The notes under the pieces are model-generated. The model was not told the origin of the DNA. It searched no databases and saw nothing but the letters and a program-made list of their open reading frames with translations. The position numbers were made by a program, and so were the translations under genes. From assembly GCA_913063125.1 (NCBI GenBank), contig CAJXZM010000047.1, forward strand, positions 1 to 37,626: a DNA stretch of 37,626 nt. The letters run 5' to 3'. Origin of the DNA: an uncultured Gammaproteobacteria bacterium. GTDB lineage: Bacteria > Pseudomonadota > Gammaproteobacteria > Pseudomonadales > Ketobacteraceae. Below, in pieces: positions 14,928 to 23,296 of this stretch; position 1 is the stretch's first letter; every line of letters starts with the position of its first letter.

Positions 14928-17900
14928 ATGAAACGTATCATAGGGTTTTTTACAGATAAACGCGTATTAACGATTATTGGTTTAATCGCGTTGGCGGTAT
15001 TAATCTGGCTAGGCGGGCCTTTTGTCCGGTTTGGCGAGGATAACTTTGCACCGCTGGGTTCTGTTGTTGCACGTTTGGTTGCCATCATTGTGCTGCTGGT
15101 GCTTTGGGGGATGGTAACACTGCTGGGGCAATGGCAAAACAAGCAGCGTACCGCGAACTTGTTGCATGAAGTGCAGGGGTTGGATACAGGCAATGATGAT
15201 AGTGCCTCGGAGAGTCCAGGCGGTGAAGAGATTGCGGTTCTTCAAAAGCGTTTTACTGATGCGTTAACGGTTTTAAAGAAAACAAAATTTCAGCATAAGA
15301 ATGGCAGCAAGGCATTGTATGATTTGCCTTGGTATATTGTTATTGGGCCTCCGGGTTCAGGGAAAACCACTGCATTAGTGAATTCAGGAATGGAATTCCC
15401 TTTATCAGATCAGTTGGGCAAAGGTGCCATCGGTGGTATTGGTGGTACACGAAATTGCGATTGGTGGTTCACTAACGAAGCGGTTATCCTTGATACCGCA
15501 GGTCGTTATACAACTCAAGATTCTCATAAAGTTGTTGATAGCAAAGCCTGGCAAGGTTTCTTAGATCTGTTGATAAAACATCGCAAGAGACGTCCGATTA
15601 ATGGTGCGATTATTGCGATCAGTATCCAGGATATTTTAACCCAAACATCCGATGAACGTTTATATCACGCAAGAACCATTCGTTCGCGTATTGATGAGTT
15701 GGTTGAACACCTAGGGATTAATTTTCCAATTTATGTCACCTTTACAAAATGTGATTTGGTTGCTGGTTTTAGTGAGTTTTTTGAAGAGTTTGGTTTAGAG
15801 CAGCGGGAGCAGGTATGGGGTATGACGTTCCCATTACCTGATGAAGGTAAACCTCAAGCGTTTGATGCTAAGTTATTTGAGTACAAATACTCTGAGCTTT
15901 TGAGTCGTCTACAGCCTCAGGTGTTGGACCGAGTGCAGCGAGAAAGGGACCCTCAGCGGCGTGCGTTGATTTATAACTTTCCTAATCAGTTTGAAACAAT
16001 GAGCTCGCCTATCGAGGACTTTCTAACACAAACCTTCGGTTTGAACCGTTTTCAAACACAACCACTGTTACGTGGGGTTTATTTTTCTAGCGGTACCCAA
16101 GAAGGCACTCCGATTGATCGGATGATGTCTTCCGTTGCGTCTAACTTTGGTTTGCCAGCAGAAGCTGTGCGGTTAACACCAGGGAAAGGTAAGGCATTTT
16201 TTATTAATCGATTGTTCACTAACGTTATCTTTCCCGAAGCAGAGATGGTGGGTTCTAATCGTCAATATGAACTATTGCTTAAGTGGATGCGAAGAGGGAT
16301 TTTTGGCGGCCTAGCCTTGTTTTTTGTCGTGAGTATTGTTGTATGGGCAACAGCCTATAGCAGGAATCAAACATACTTAGAGCAAGTTTCTGAACATTTG
16401 GATCGTTATAAAGATTTTGAAGTAAACATTAGCGATAACAATCATGACTTACGCTTGATTATTCCAGCGCTACAAGAGTTAAAGCGTGCCAGTGAAATCT
16501 ATGAGCAAGAAAGTTTGCCTTGGCTGGTTGGGCTCGGGCTACATGACTCTCGCGTTGAAGTTGCTGCAAAAAAAACCTACCTAGAGAAGCTACATACACT
16601 GCTATTACCAAGAGTAGATTGGCGCTTCCAGCAGTATTTAATGGCTGCAAAATCAACGGACCCGCGATTGCATGAATCCTTACTCGCTTATTTAATGCTG
16701 GGCGATAGTGAACGATTTGATCCAGCTGTGGTGAAGGATTGGCTGCTAAGTGATTGGGAAAATCAATTTCGAGGCCAAGATGAAGTACAGCAAGTGCTGA
16801 CTACGCATTTGGATGTATTACTCTCAAACCCTCTTGAACCTTTAGCATTAAATAAGCAAGCTTTGGACCGAGGGAGGGCGGAGCTGCGAAAAGTACCTGT
16901 TGCTGAGATGATTTATAACAGAATTAAAAGTGATCCTAGTTTTAGTCGGGAAGTGGATTTAAGAGGGCTGCTCGGGGATAGCACGCGCACTGTTTTTGCA
17001 AATAAGAAAAACAGTGAATTATTTAGTATGCCTTTTATGTTTACTAAAGAAGGGTATAAGACGGTTGATTTATCGAAAGACTCACCTGTTATTAAAGAAA
17101 TGTTTTCAGATCGTTGGATATTGGGTGATGAGGCGACAGCTGTTTATAACAACAATGAACTGGGTAAGATTACCGAGCGTATTCGAAGCCATTATATGGC
17201 TGAGTATATTGATCGCTGGGGCCGTTTTTTAAACGGAATGTCCGTAAATTCTTTTTCTGATTTACAGCAAAGTCGTCGTATTTTGGCTTTGTTAGCTGAT
17301 CCAGTATATTCGCCAATTTTGGCCGTTTTAAAAGTCACCTCTGAAAATACAGAGTTATCGCCAAAGATTCCGGCGGTTAAGCTTAAAAACAAAAAGGCGG
17401 GTGCAATCGCAAGCTTCTTTAGTGGCGATGAAAGTACGGGTGAAGGAGGTGTTTTCAAGCAAACACCGGTGGATAAGCATTTTAGAGAGTTAAACTTATT
17501 ATCTGCTGCCTCTTCAGGTGCGCCAACACGGATTAGTGGGACCTTATTATCATTGCGTAATGTGCAGGCGTACCTGGATGGAATAATTCTGGCGCCGGAT
17601 ATTACGGAAGCTGCATACAACGCTGCCAAAGGGCGGATGCTTGCCGGCGGTGGGGATGTGATTAAACAGCTTCGCATCGATGCGTCTAGTTTGCCTTCTT
17701 CTGTTCAGCGCTGGTTGTTTACGGTTGCTGATGAAACCTGGCGTTTGGTGCTGCTTAACGCTAAAGCTCATGTGAATAATGAGTGGAAGAGTCAAGTTTA
17801 CCGTAAATATGTATCGTCTTTATCTAATCGCTATCCATTATATAAAAATGCGGTAGATGAATTGGCAGTATATGATTTTGCAGAATACTTTAAACCAGAA

Positions 17901-18461
17901 GGCATACATGACCGGTTTGTGCAGAAGTATATAGCTCCCTTTGTGGACGTTGATGATGCATGGGGGGTTAAGCGTTTGGATGGGCGGGGGCTGGCGATAG
18001 CACCGGAAAGTATTGACCAAATGCGCCGTGCGGTGCGAATTAAAGATATGTTGTTTGCGACAAACCCTACGTCTCCTAGCTTTAGTTTTAAGATGAAGCC
18101 TTATCGTATGGATTCTAGTGTGCGTAAATTTGAACTGTCTTTTGGCGACCAACGCTTACGCTACACTCATGGGCCAAAAATCTCTAAAAATATGAATTGG
18201 CCTGGTGACGGTGGTACTAATGTAAGAATGACATTTGAGGACCTAAATGATTCAATTAAGCGAGTCTCTTATGATGGCCCTTGGGCATTACTCCGATTAA
18301 TGGATGAATCTACTATCAGTCAGACTCGACGTTCAAATGTTTACCATGTGACCTTTTCTACCCTTGGTCGAAAAGCAACGTGGCAGGTAACCGCAAGGAG
18401 CGTGAATAATCCGTTTCAATCGCAGTCAATTTCACGCTATCGTAGCCCTGAGGCACTTTAA
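14928..18461 (+). CDS. tssM: T6SS inner-membrane protein TssM (IcmF)
   Basis: This 1177-residue protein is of usual family size. Membrane helices lie at about 13-33 and 45-66; a cytoplasmic GTPase-like domain follows with Walker A GPPGSGKT at 140-147 and the LDTAG motif soon after; a third helix (about 460-480, ALFFVVSIVVWATA) leads to a large periplasmic part ending in the beta-rich IcmF C-terminal domain that meets TssJ. The intact Walker A suggests nucleotide binding, which some TssM homologues lack. ATG 14928 is preceded by TTGAGGGGATTC, a good ribosome site; a TTG at 14916 is in frame and rejected. Only 2 bp separate its stop from tagF. Confidence 0.97.
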   Translation: MKRIIGFFTDKRVLTIIGLIALAVLIWLGGPFVRFGEDNFAPLGSVVARLVAIIVLLVLWGMVTLLGQWQNKQRTANLLHEVQGLDTGNDDSASESPGGEEIAVLQKRFTDALTVLKKTKFQHKNGSKALYDLPWYIVIGPPGSGKTTALVNSGMEFPLSDQLGKGAIGGIGGTRNCDWWFTNEAVILDTAGRYTTQDSHKVVDSKAWQGFLDLLIKHRKRRPINGAIIAISIQDILTQTSDERLYHARTIRSRIDELVEHLGINFPIYVTFTKCDLVAGFSEFFEEFGLEQREQVWGMTFPLPDEGKPQAFDAKLFEYKYSELLSRLQPQVLDRVQRERDPQRRALIYNFPNQFETMSSPIEDFLTQTFGLNRFQTQPLLRGVYFSSGTQEGTPIDRMMSSVASNFGLPAEAVRLTPGKGKAFFINRLFTNVIFPEAEMVGSNRQYELLLKWMRRGIFGGLALFFVVSIVVWATAYSRNQTYLEQVSEHLDRYKDFEVNISDNNHDLRLIIPALQELKRASEIYEQESLPWLVGLGLHDSRVEVAAKKTYLEKLHTLLLPRVDWRFQQYLMAAKSTDPRLHESLLAYLMLGDSERFDPAVVKDWLLSDWENQFRGQDEVQQVLTTHLDVLLSNPLEPLALNKQALDRGRAELRKVPVAEMIYNRIKSDPSFSREVDLRGLLGDSTRTVFANKKNSELFSMPFMFTKEGYKTVDLSKDSPVIKEMFSDRWILGDEATAVYNNNELGKITERIRSHYMAEYIDRWGRFLNGMSVNSFSDLQQSRRILALLADPVYSPILAVLKVTSENTELSPKIPAVKLKNKKAGAIASFFSGDESTGEGGVFKQTPVDKHFRELNLLSAASSGAPTRISGTLLSLRNVQAYLDGIILAPDITEAAYNAAKGRMLAGGGDVIKQLRIDASSLPSSVQRWLFTVADETWRLVLLNAKAHVNNEWKSQVYRKYVSSLSNRYPLYKNAVDELAVYDFAEYFKPEGIHDRFVQKYIAPFVDVDDAWGVKRLDGRGLAIAPESIDQMRRAVRIKDMLFATNPTSPSFSFKMKPYRMDSSVRKFELSFGDQRLRYTHGPKISKNMNWPGDGGTNVRMTFEDLNDSIKRVSYDGPWALLRLMDESTISQTRRSNVYHVTFSTLGRKATWQVTARSVNNPFQSQSISRYRSPEAL

Positions 18462-18463
18462 GT

Positions 18464-19237
18464 ATGGCAGTAAAACCTGGTTTATACGGTAAGTTGCCTG
18501 CTCATGGGGACTTTTTAAGTCGTAATTTACCCCCTGAATTTGTACAGGGGTGGGATGATTGGCTGCAGCGGTCGGTAGCAAGTAGTCAGGAACAGTTGGG
18601 TGGTAGTTGGCTAGACTTATACTTAACAAGCCCTTTGTGGCGTTTTGTGATTTCCTCTGGTGTTATTGATGACCAGGTGTGGGCCGGTGTTATGATGCCG
18701 AGCGTTGATAAGGTAGGGCGATATTTTCCGTTAACATTGGCGATGCCTTACGGTAAAGATGCAACCCCGGTTGAGTTGATGACTCATGGTGAGGCGTGGT
18801 TTCATGCTCTGGAGACTGTCGCTCTTTCAGGATTAGATGAGACAGGGTCGGTGGAAACCGTGAACCAAGTACTGGAGACTGTGGCTCCACTTGAGTTGTC
18901 GGGCATTATGACAAAAGCAGTGGCTTTGGATTTTTCACGGCCTATTGCACTCAATATGCAAAAGACGGAGCAAAATCCGGACTTAAGCTATCCTTTTTTG
19001 TTGGATTGTTTCCTACAACAGCGTTTACCAAGCTATAGTTTATGGTGGAGTACTGGCTCAGAGTGTGTTGCCCCGTCCTTTTTAGTCTCGGGGCACTTAC
19101 CGCCCGCTCAAATGTTCGTTGCAATGTTGGATGGCCATTGGCAGCACTGGAGTTGGAATACACCTTTTGGGACTATTCCTCAACGAGATGAGTTAATTAA
19201 GCCGTTAGTACCTGAGTCGTCGGAGGCAAACGAATAA
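18464..19237 (+). CDS. tagF: T6SS-associated protein TagF (ImpM)
   Basis: This 257-residue soluble protein has the family opening GLYGKLPAHGDFLSRNLP (6-23) followed by WDDWLQRS, SPLWRFVISSGVID and the VGRYFPLTLA segment. TagF is a post-translational repressor of T6SS in Pseudomonas and Agrobacterium that acts with Fha, and in some species is fused to a PppA domain. Here the two are separate but directly adjacent (the pppA ATG follows the tagF stop with no gap), which agrees with the functional link. It is translationally coupled to tssM. Confidence 0.95.
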   Translation: MAVKPGLYGKLPAHGDFLSRNLPPEFVQGWDDWLQRSVASSQEQLGGSWLDLYLTSPLWRFVISSGVIDDQVWAGVMMPSVDKVGRYFPLTLAMPYGKDATPVELMTHGEAWFHALETVALSGLDETGSVETVNQVLETVAPLELSGIMTKAVALDFSRPIALNMQKTEQNPDLSYPFLLDCFLQQRLPSYSLWWSTGSECVAPSFLVSGHLPPAQMFVAMLDGHWQHWSWNTPFGTIPQRDELIKPLVPESSEANE

Positions 19238-19960
19238 ATGAGTGAGCAGTCTTGGTTAACAAGTGCGACAACCCATTGTGGGGCTGTTCGTAATATGAAT
19301 GAAGATTCTTTGATGAGCCGTACTGAGGACAGTTTTTGGGCTGTTGCTGATGGTATGGGGGGGCATGATGCGGGTGAAGTTGCTAGTGAGATGATTACCG
19401 CAGCCCTAGGGAGAATGGATACTTCTCTAGACTTGCCGGATCTTGTTGATAGTATTGAAGACACCTTGCTCGAAGTGCATCATGAAATAAGAGTATATTC
19501 GAGAGCTCATTGTGATGGTCGAACAATGGGTAGTACGGTGGTGGCAATGTTTGCTCGCGGCAATTTGGGGGTGTGCTTATGGGCAGGTGATTCGCGACTT
19601 TATCGCTATCGTGGGGGCATGTTAGATATGGTTTCTGAAGATCATAGTCAGGTTAATGAAATGTTGTCACGAGGATTGATTACCGCAGAAGAAGCCGTTA
19701 ATCACCCGTCGTCAAATGTGATAACACGAGCAGTGGGGGCAACGGATACGCTGTATATCGATGTTACTGTTTTTGAAATGAAACCCAAAGATATTTATGT
19801 ATTGTGTAGTGATGGCTTGTATGGCGCGTTGTCCCATGATGAAATGCTGTCCCGCTTACGCTTAAGTAGTATAGAGAGTTATGCGGATGATTTTATTAGT
19901 GATTCGCTTAAAAATGAAGCAAGAGACAACGTCACGGTGGTAGCTGTTCAGGCTCTGTAA
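19238..19960 (+). CDS. pppA: PP2C-type Ser/Thr protein phosphatase (PppA)
   Basis: This 240-residue protein has all metal-binding PP2C motifs: GAVRNMNEDS (15-24), VADGMGGHDAGE (36-47), GSTVVAMFA, WAGDSRLYRYRGG, LCSDGLYG and the final ARDNVTVV. The length is that of the small bacterial PppA/Stp type with no added domains. In known T6SS it removes phosphate from Fha or TssL and so opposes the kinase; here the kinase is encoded about 14 kb away on the same strand. The start abuts the tagF stop, and the last base overlaps the next gene (TAATG). Confidence 0.95.
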   Translation: MSEQSWLTSATTHCGAVRNMNEDSLMSRTEDSFWAVADGMGGHDAGEVASEMITAALGRMDTSLDLPDLVDSIEDTLLEVHHEIRVYSRAHCDGRTMGSTVVAMFARGNLGVCLWAGDSRLYRYRGGMLDMVSEDHSQVNEMLSRGLITAEEAVNHPSSNVITRAVGATDTLYIDVTVFEMKPKDIYVLCSDGLYGALSHDEMLSRLRLSSIESYADDFISDSLKNEARDNVTVVAVQAL

Positions 19961-20244
19961 TGAATAGAGAACTAGAAGAAAATACAGGAAGAGAGATTCG
20001 CGAGTTAGCAAGAAACTATGCGGATGGCCATTTTAATAAAGGTGAGTATCGTCTGCGTCGACGAGAAATGCTTTTGTGTTGTATGCAGCTGGATAATGAA
20101 GATACGCAAGATATGCCTGCTTATGATCCGAAGCAAGCGGTGGTAGCGCAGCGCGAAAAAACATTGTTTTGGTGGCGTATGGCAGGTATAGCGTCAATTG
20201 CTTTAATCGGTGTAATGGTGTTTTTGTTATATAAGATTTCTTAA
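19960..20244 (+). CDS. Small C-terminally anchored membrane protein
   Basis: This 94-residue protein is the last gene of the T6SS operon and overlaps pppA by one base (TAATG), so it is translated by coupling. It has a charged helical N-terminus (REIRELARNYADGHFNKGEYRLRRREML, about 12-39), a short acidic linker, and one membrane helix at about 70-90 near the C-terminus, so the soluble part should face the cytoplasm. The N-terminal helix pair vaguely recalls SHOCT-like short motifs. I do not recognise the family. Its position points to a role with the phosphatase or the membrane complex. Confidence 0.75.
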   Translation: MNRELEENTGREIRELARNYADGHFNKGEYRLRRREMLLCCMQLDNEDTQDMPAYDPKQAVVAQREKTLFWWRMAGIASIALIGVMVFLLYKIS

Positions 20245-20310
20245 AGATTCCTAACATGAAGCACATTCTTAGATGTGATTGCTGTAACTCGTTAAGTTAG
20301 GGGGGATTAG

Positions 20311-20347
20311 ACATTAAAAAAGGGGCTATATGCCCCTTTTTTAATGT
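20311..20347. terminator. Bidirectional rho-independent terminator
   Basis: A perfect 16-bp stem (ACATTAAAAAAGGGGC / GCCCCTTTTTTAATGT) has a TATAT loop. It lies between the end of the T6SS operon (20244) and the convergent hcp stop (20365), and the A and T flanks allow it to stop transcripts from both sides. Confidence 0.92.
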
Positions 20348-20364
20348 CATCGCTTGGTGAGCGC

Positions 20365-20847
20365 TTATGCTTTTTTGGCTTGAGAAATGTCGTAGCCGAA
20401 TCGACCTTTGCCGCTGCGAGCATTAGTTTCGCCAGCTTCAGTGAATGCCACTTCAAACAAAGAGAAACTTAGAGAGATTGTTTCGCCTGGCTCGCCATCA
20501 CCAGAAGCGCCAATGGAGTAACTGCTGATCAGCGTATCTTCTAGAGTATACGTTAGGAATTCTTCTAGCTGATCGCCACCAGTTGTAACGAAGTGGACAA
20601 GAACCTTTTTACCTTTAGTGCCAATGGTTGACTCTTGAACAAGTAGCGGTGTTGCTTTATCTACTACTTTTGTTAGCGTAATTTCGCTAATGCTAGGACG
20701 TGAAGCTTCACGGTTTGCCATGCGACCAGCGTTCTGAGAAATCGCGCGGCCTACACCCCAGTTAAAGCTGCTAACTTCGATCATTTTTTCGTAACCCTTA
20801 GCAGTGATGTTACCTTCTATGCCTTCGATTTCTAAGTAAATTGCCAT
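20365..20847 (-). CDS. hcp: T6SS tube protein Hcp (TssD)
   Basis: This 160-residue protein has the Hcp beta-barrel pattern: MAIYLEIEGIEGNITAKGYE (1-20), the SFNWGVGR stretch (27-34), NREASRPSISEITLTK, and SISLSFSLFEVAFTE-type strands at the end. Hcp hexamers form the inner tube and carry small effectors. It is a single gene, convergent with the main operon, with no vgrG or effector directly after it. The start is supported by AGGG about 9 bp upstream. About 200 bp separate it from the histidine-kinase stop, enough for its own promoter, but I could not pick -35/-10 boxes with confidence. Confidence 0.97.
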   Translation of the reverse strand: MAIYLEIEGIEGNITAKGYEKMIEVSSFNWGVGRAISQNAGRMANREASRPSISEITLTKVVDKATPLLVQESTIGTKGKKVLVHFVTTGGDQLEEFLTYTLEDTLISSYSIGASGDGEPGETISLSFSLFEVAFTEAGETNARSGKGRFGYDISQAKKA

Positions 20848-21044
20848 GTTGGTATCCCTATATCCGTTTTATTGGTATGTATGTTACTTCTATGATGATG
20901 TTACTTGATTGGGGTGAGCGTTGTTCTTTTCCCCGAATCTGTGAAGAAATTATTGCAGAGGATTGAGGATTGCGAAAGGCTTTTCCTTGTGAATATGTCA
21001 CATTAATTTGAACGCTATTTCCAGGGGGTAGAGTTGTCTTGTAC

Positions 21045-22568
21045 TTATCGAGGGATTTCATCTTCTGGGAGCTTAAAGTGGCTGGGGGGGGGCTCTAAAG
21101 TAAAGTACATTGTTGTGCCTTCCCCTACTTGACTGTCCGCCCAGATTCGCCCCTCGTGGCGCTTTATGATTCGGTGAACAATTGCAAGCCCGACTCCGGT
21201 ACCCTGGAACTCTTGTGGGCTATGCAGGCGCTGGAAAGGTTCAAAAAGCTTGTCTTTATATTTCATGTTAAAGCCGACGCCGTTATCCCTTACATAAAGA
21301 ATACGCTCCCCTCCATTCTCTAATATACCTACGTTAATAGCTGCATTACCTCCGTTGATGGAGTACTTCCAGGCATTGCCTAGTAAATTTTCCATTAGAA
21401 TTGTGATTAACCCTGTGTCCGCGTATACGCCCATATTGGGGTCGCAGTTCCAGTCGACATGAATGTTTAACTTACCATCGCCTACGCTATCAGTATCATC
21501 AAGTCTGGAGGGCGAATTGGCGGATACGCTACTGAATACCTCTTCACAGATTTGCGTTAAGTTGACATCCTCGCGTTGCAATTCGTGCCGAAATACACGG
21601 GAGAGTTGAAGAAGGTCTTTAATTAATATGTCCATGCGTTTTGCCGCTGTGATTACGCGGTTAAACAGATCTTGTTGTTCATCTGTGACTTTATCGCGGA
21701 GCTCTTCTTCGAGGGCGCTGCTAAAACCGTGTATTGACCGTAGAGGTGCGCGCAAATCGTGAGATATCGAATAACAAAAGGCTTCGAGCTCTTCGATGGT
21801 TTCTTTTAATTTCTCTGTCCTTTCTTGAATCATTAATTCAAGGTTGTTATTAGCATTCTGGATGAGTTTGTTTTTTTCTTCGATGGTATCGATACGTTGA
21901 TTAAACGCACTTAATAATGCACCAAGCTCGTCCTCTTTATGTGAGCTTGGGATGGGGATTCGTTGAGTGTCCTCGTTTAATGTGTTGGCATGAGCTTCCA
22001 ATATGACCCGCGTTAACGTGGTATGAAATACAATGAGTAATATAAGGGATAAGATGATATTACGTATAATGCCGGAAAAAAACACGACAACAGAGCGGTC
22101 AAAAAAGGATTCAGACGATAAGTTTGGGTTAACCTCAATACTTAATTTTCCTACGTATTCGCCAAATACAACCTGCTCTTGAAGATCTAATGATATTGTC
22201 GAATTTGAACCAAAGACATCGTAGGGCAGGTGAGTACGGTTGCGGTTTACCGCCTTTGTTGAGGCAGCTAGCGTACGGCCAAAGTCATCGGTAATTTGTG
22301 CGTTTACAATGGATTTATAGCCCACTAAGCCTTCAGTGACTTGTAGGGCCGCAGGGGCATCAAAATTATAAGCCGCGAAAGAGGCAGCCTGTGTCATCGA
22401 GGCTAGAATTTGGTTGAGTATTTCGTGCTGTTCTTTCTTGTGCCTCTGGTAATCCACTAATACTTGGACAAAACTTAGCAATGTGCCCACTATAAGTGCG
22501 ACAACGATGACACTTCGAGCTTGCCGATAAGACAGTCGATTTCGGAGTGGGATGTTAATTTTGGCCAT
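21045..22568 (-). CDS. Membrane sensor histidine kinase
   Basis: This 507-residue protein has membrane helices at about 18-39 and 159-181 enclosing a ~120-residue periplasmic sensor region, then a HAMP-like linker (about 182-235), a coiled coil and the HisKA box SISHDLRAPLR with His270. The HATPase domain has N-box ENLLGNAWKYS, G1 RDNGVGFNM and G2 GTGVGLAIV. No receiver domain or paired regulator gene is adjacent. It lies upstream of hcp on the same strand, and nothing ties it directly to T6SS. A C9 run on the coding strand encodes three Pro near the C-terminus (EPPPSH). Confidence 0.92.
   Translation of the reverse strand: MAKINIPLRNRLSYRQARSVIVVALIVGTLLSFVQVLVDYQRHKKEQHEILNQILASMTQAASFAAYNFDAPAALQVTEGLVGYKSIVNAQITDDFGRTLAASTKAVNRNRTHLPYDVFGSNSTISLDLQEQVVFGEYVGKLSIEVNPNLSSESFFDRSVVVFFSGIIRNIILSLILLIVFHTTLTRVILEAHANTLNEDTQRIPIPSSHKEDELGALLSAFNQRIDTIEEKNKLIQNANNNLELMIQERTEKLKETIEELEAFCYSISHDLRAPLRSIHGFSSALEEELRDKVTDEQQDLFNRVITAAKRMDILIKDLLQLSRVFRHELQREDVNLTQICEEVFSSVSANSPSRLDDTDSVGDGKLNIHVDWNCDPNMGVYADTGLITILMENLLGNAWKYSINGGNAAINVGILENGGERILYVRDNGVGFNMKYKDKLFEPFQRLHSPQEFQGTGVGLAIVHRIIKRHEGRIWADSQVGEGTTMYFTLEPPPSHFKLPEDEIPR
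21084..21092 (-). repeat. C9 tract near the 3' end of the histidine kinase gene
   Basis: Nine G bases on the plus strand (C9 on the coding strand) encode the Pro-Pro-Pro of EPPPSH, 15 codons before the stop. A slip here would change only the tail after the HATPase domain, so it should matter less than the other tracts. Confidence 0.5.
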
Positions 22569-22697
22569 GTTCTATATGAGTAATGCGTTTTCTTGAGGTG
22601 AATTTGCCGAGGTGTTGGTTAAGTGTAGCTGCGCAAATGAAAATATGTAGTTTCTAGCGGCTTTTCATGGGGTTATCGAATGGTAAAGGAGAGGGTG

Positions 22698-23288
22698 ATG
22701 AGACCGATGTTGGCGTTAAAAAAAATCATATTACCTGAATGGGTAACAGATGAGGTTCGCATAGGTCAGGAGTTTACAAGCGAGGCGGATCGTATGGGGG
22801 TTGCTATCAAGCTTTCTTGTCGGCAAGTGGCAGAAGGAACGGGGGGGCCATTTGGTGCTGTAGTTTGCGACCTGGATACTGGGCGAGTGATAGGGATTGG
22901 TGTAAATCAAGTAACAAATAGTTGTTGGAGTGGTGCTCATGCCGAGTTTATTGCCTGGACGATGGCCCAGGAAACGATGAATAGTTATGACTTAGGGTGT
23001 GGTAATTCTGTGGGTTTGTATTCTAGTGCTCAGCCTTGCGTGAGTTGTTGGGGGGGCGTGTTTTGGACTGGAATTACTCGTTTGGTATATGCGGCAACCA
23101 AACGTGATGTAGAGCAATATGCGGGGTTTGATGAGGGCCCTTTGCCGAACGATTGGAAGGAGTCGTTAGTGAAGAGGGGGGTGAGTGTCCAAGGAGAGCT
23201 ACTTAGAGAAGACGCGGTGGTAGCATTGAAGGAGTATGGTCGATTGGGTGGGGAGTGTTATAACGCCAATAACCTAGAGGCTGAATAA
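22698..23288 (+). CDS. Nucleoside/cytidine deaminase-family protein
   Basis: This 196-residue protein belongs to the zinc-dependent CMP/dCMP deaminase family. The zinc site is complete: His81-Ala-Glu83 (HAE) and Cys114-Val-Ser-Cys117 (PCVSC). The stretch GGPFGAVVCDLDTG (49-62) is typical of guanine- or tRNA-adenosine-type deaminases. The spacing and the aromatic run WGGVFWTGITRLVYAA suggest the nucleoside-deaminase subgroup; the substrate is uncertain. I chose ATG 22698 because GGAG lies 6 bp upstream; the ATG at 22680 has no ribosome site. It is divergent from the histidine kinase and 8 bp before the S41 gene. Confidence 0.85.
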   Translation: MRPMLALKKIILPEWVTDEVRIGQEFTSEADRMGVAIKLSCRQVAEGTGGPFGAVVCDLDTGRVIGIGVNQVTNSCWSGAHAEFIAWTMAQETMNSYDLGCGNSVGLYSSAQPCVSCWGGVFWTGITRLVYAATKRDVEQYAGFDEGPLPNDWKESLVKRGVSVQGELLREDAVVALKEYGRLGGECYNANNLEAE

Positions 23289-23296
23289 ATCAGCCC

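Noticed and set aside
20858..21061. 67-codon ORF between hcp and the histidine kinase (minus strand)
   Set aside because: It overlaps the kinase end by 17 bp, has no ribosome site, has biased composition, and fills the region where the hcp promoter should be.
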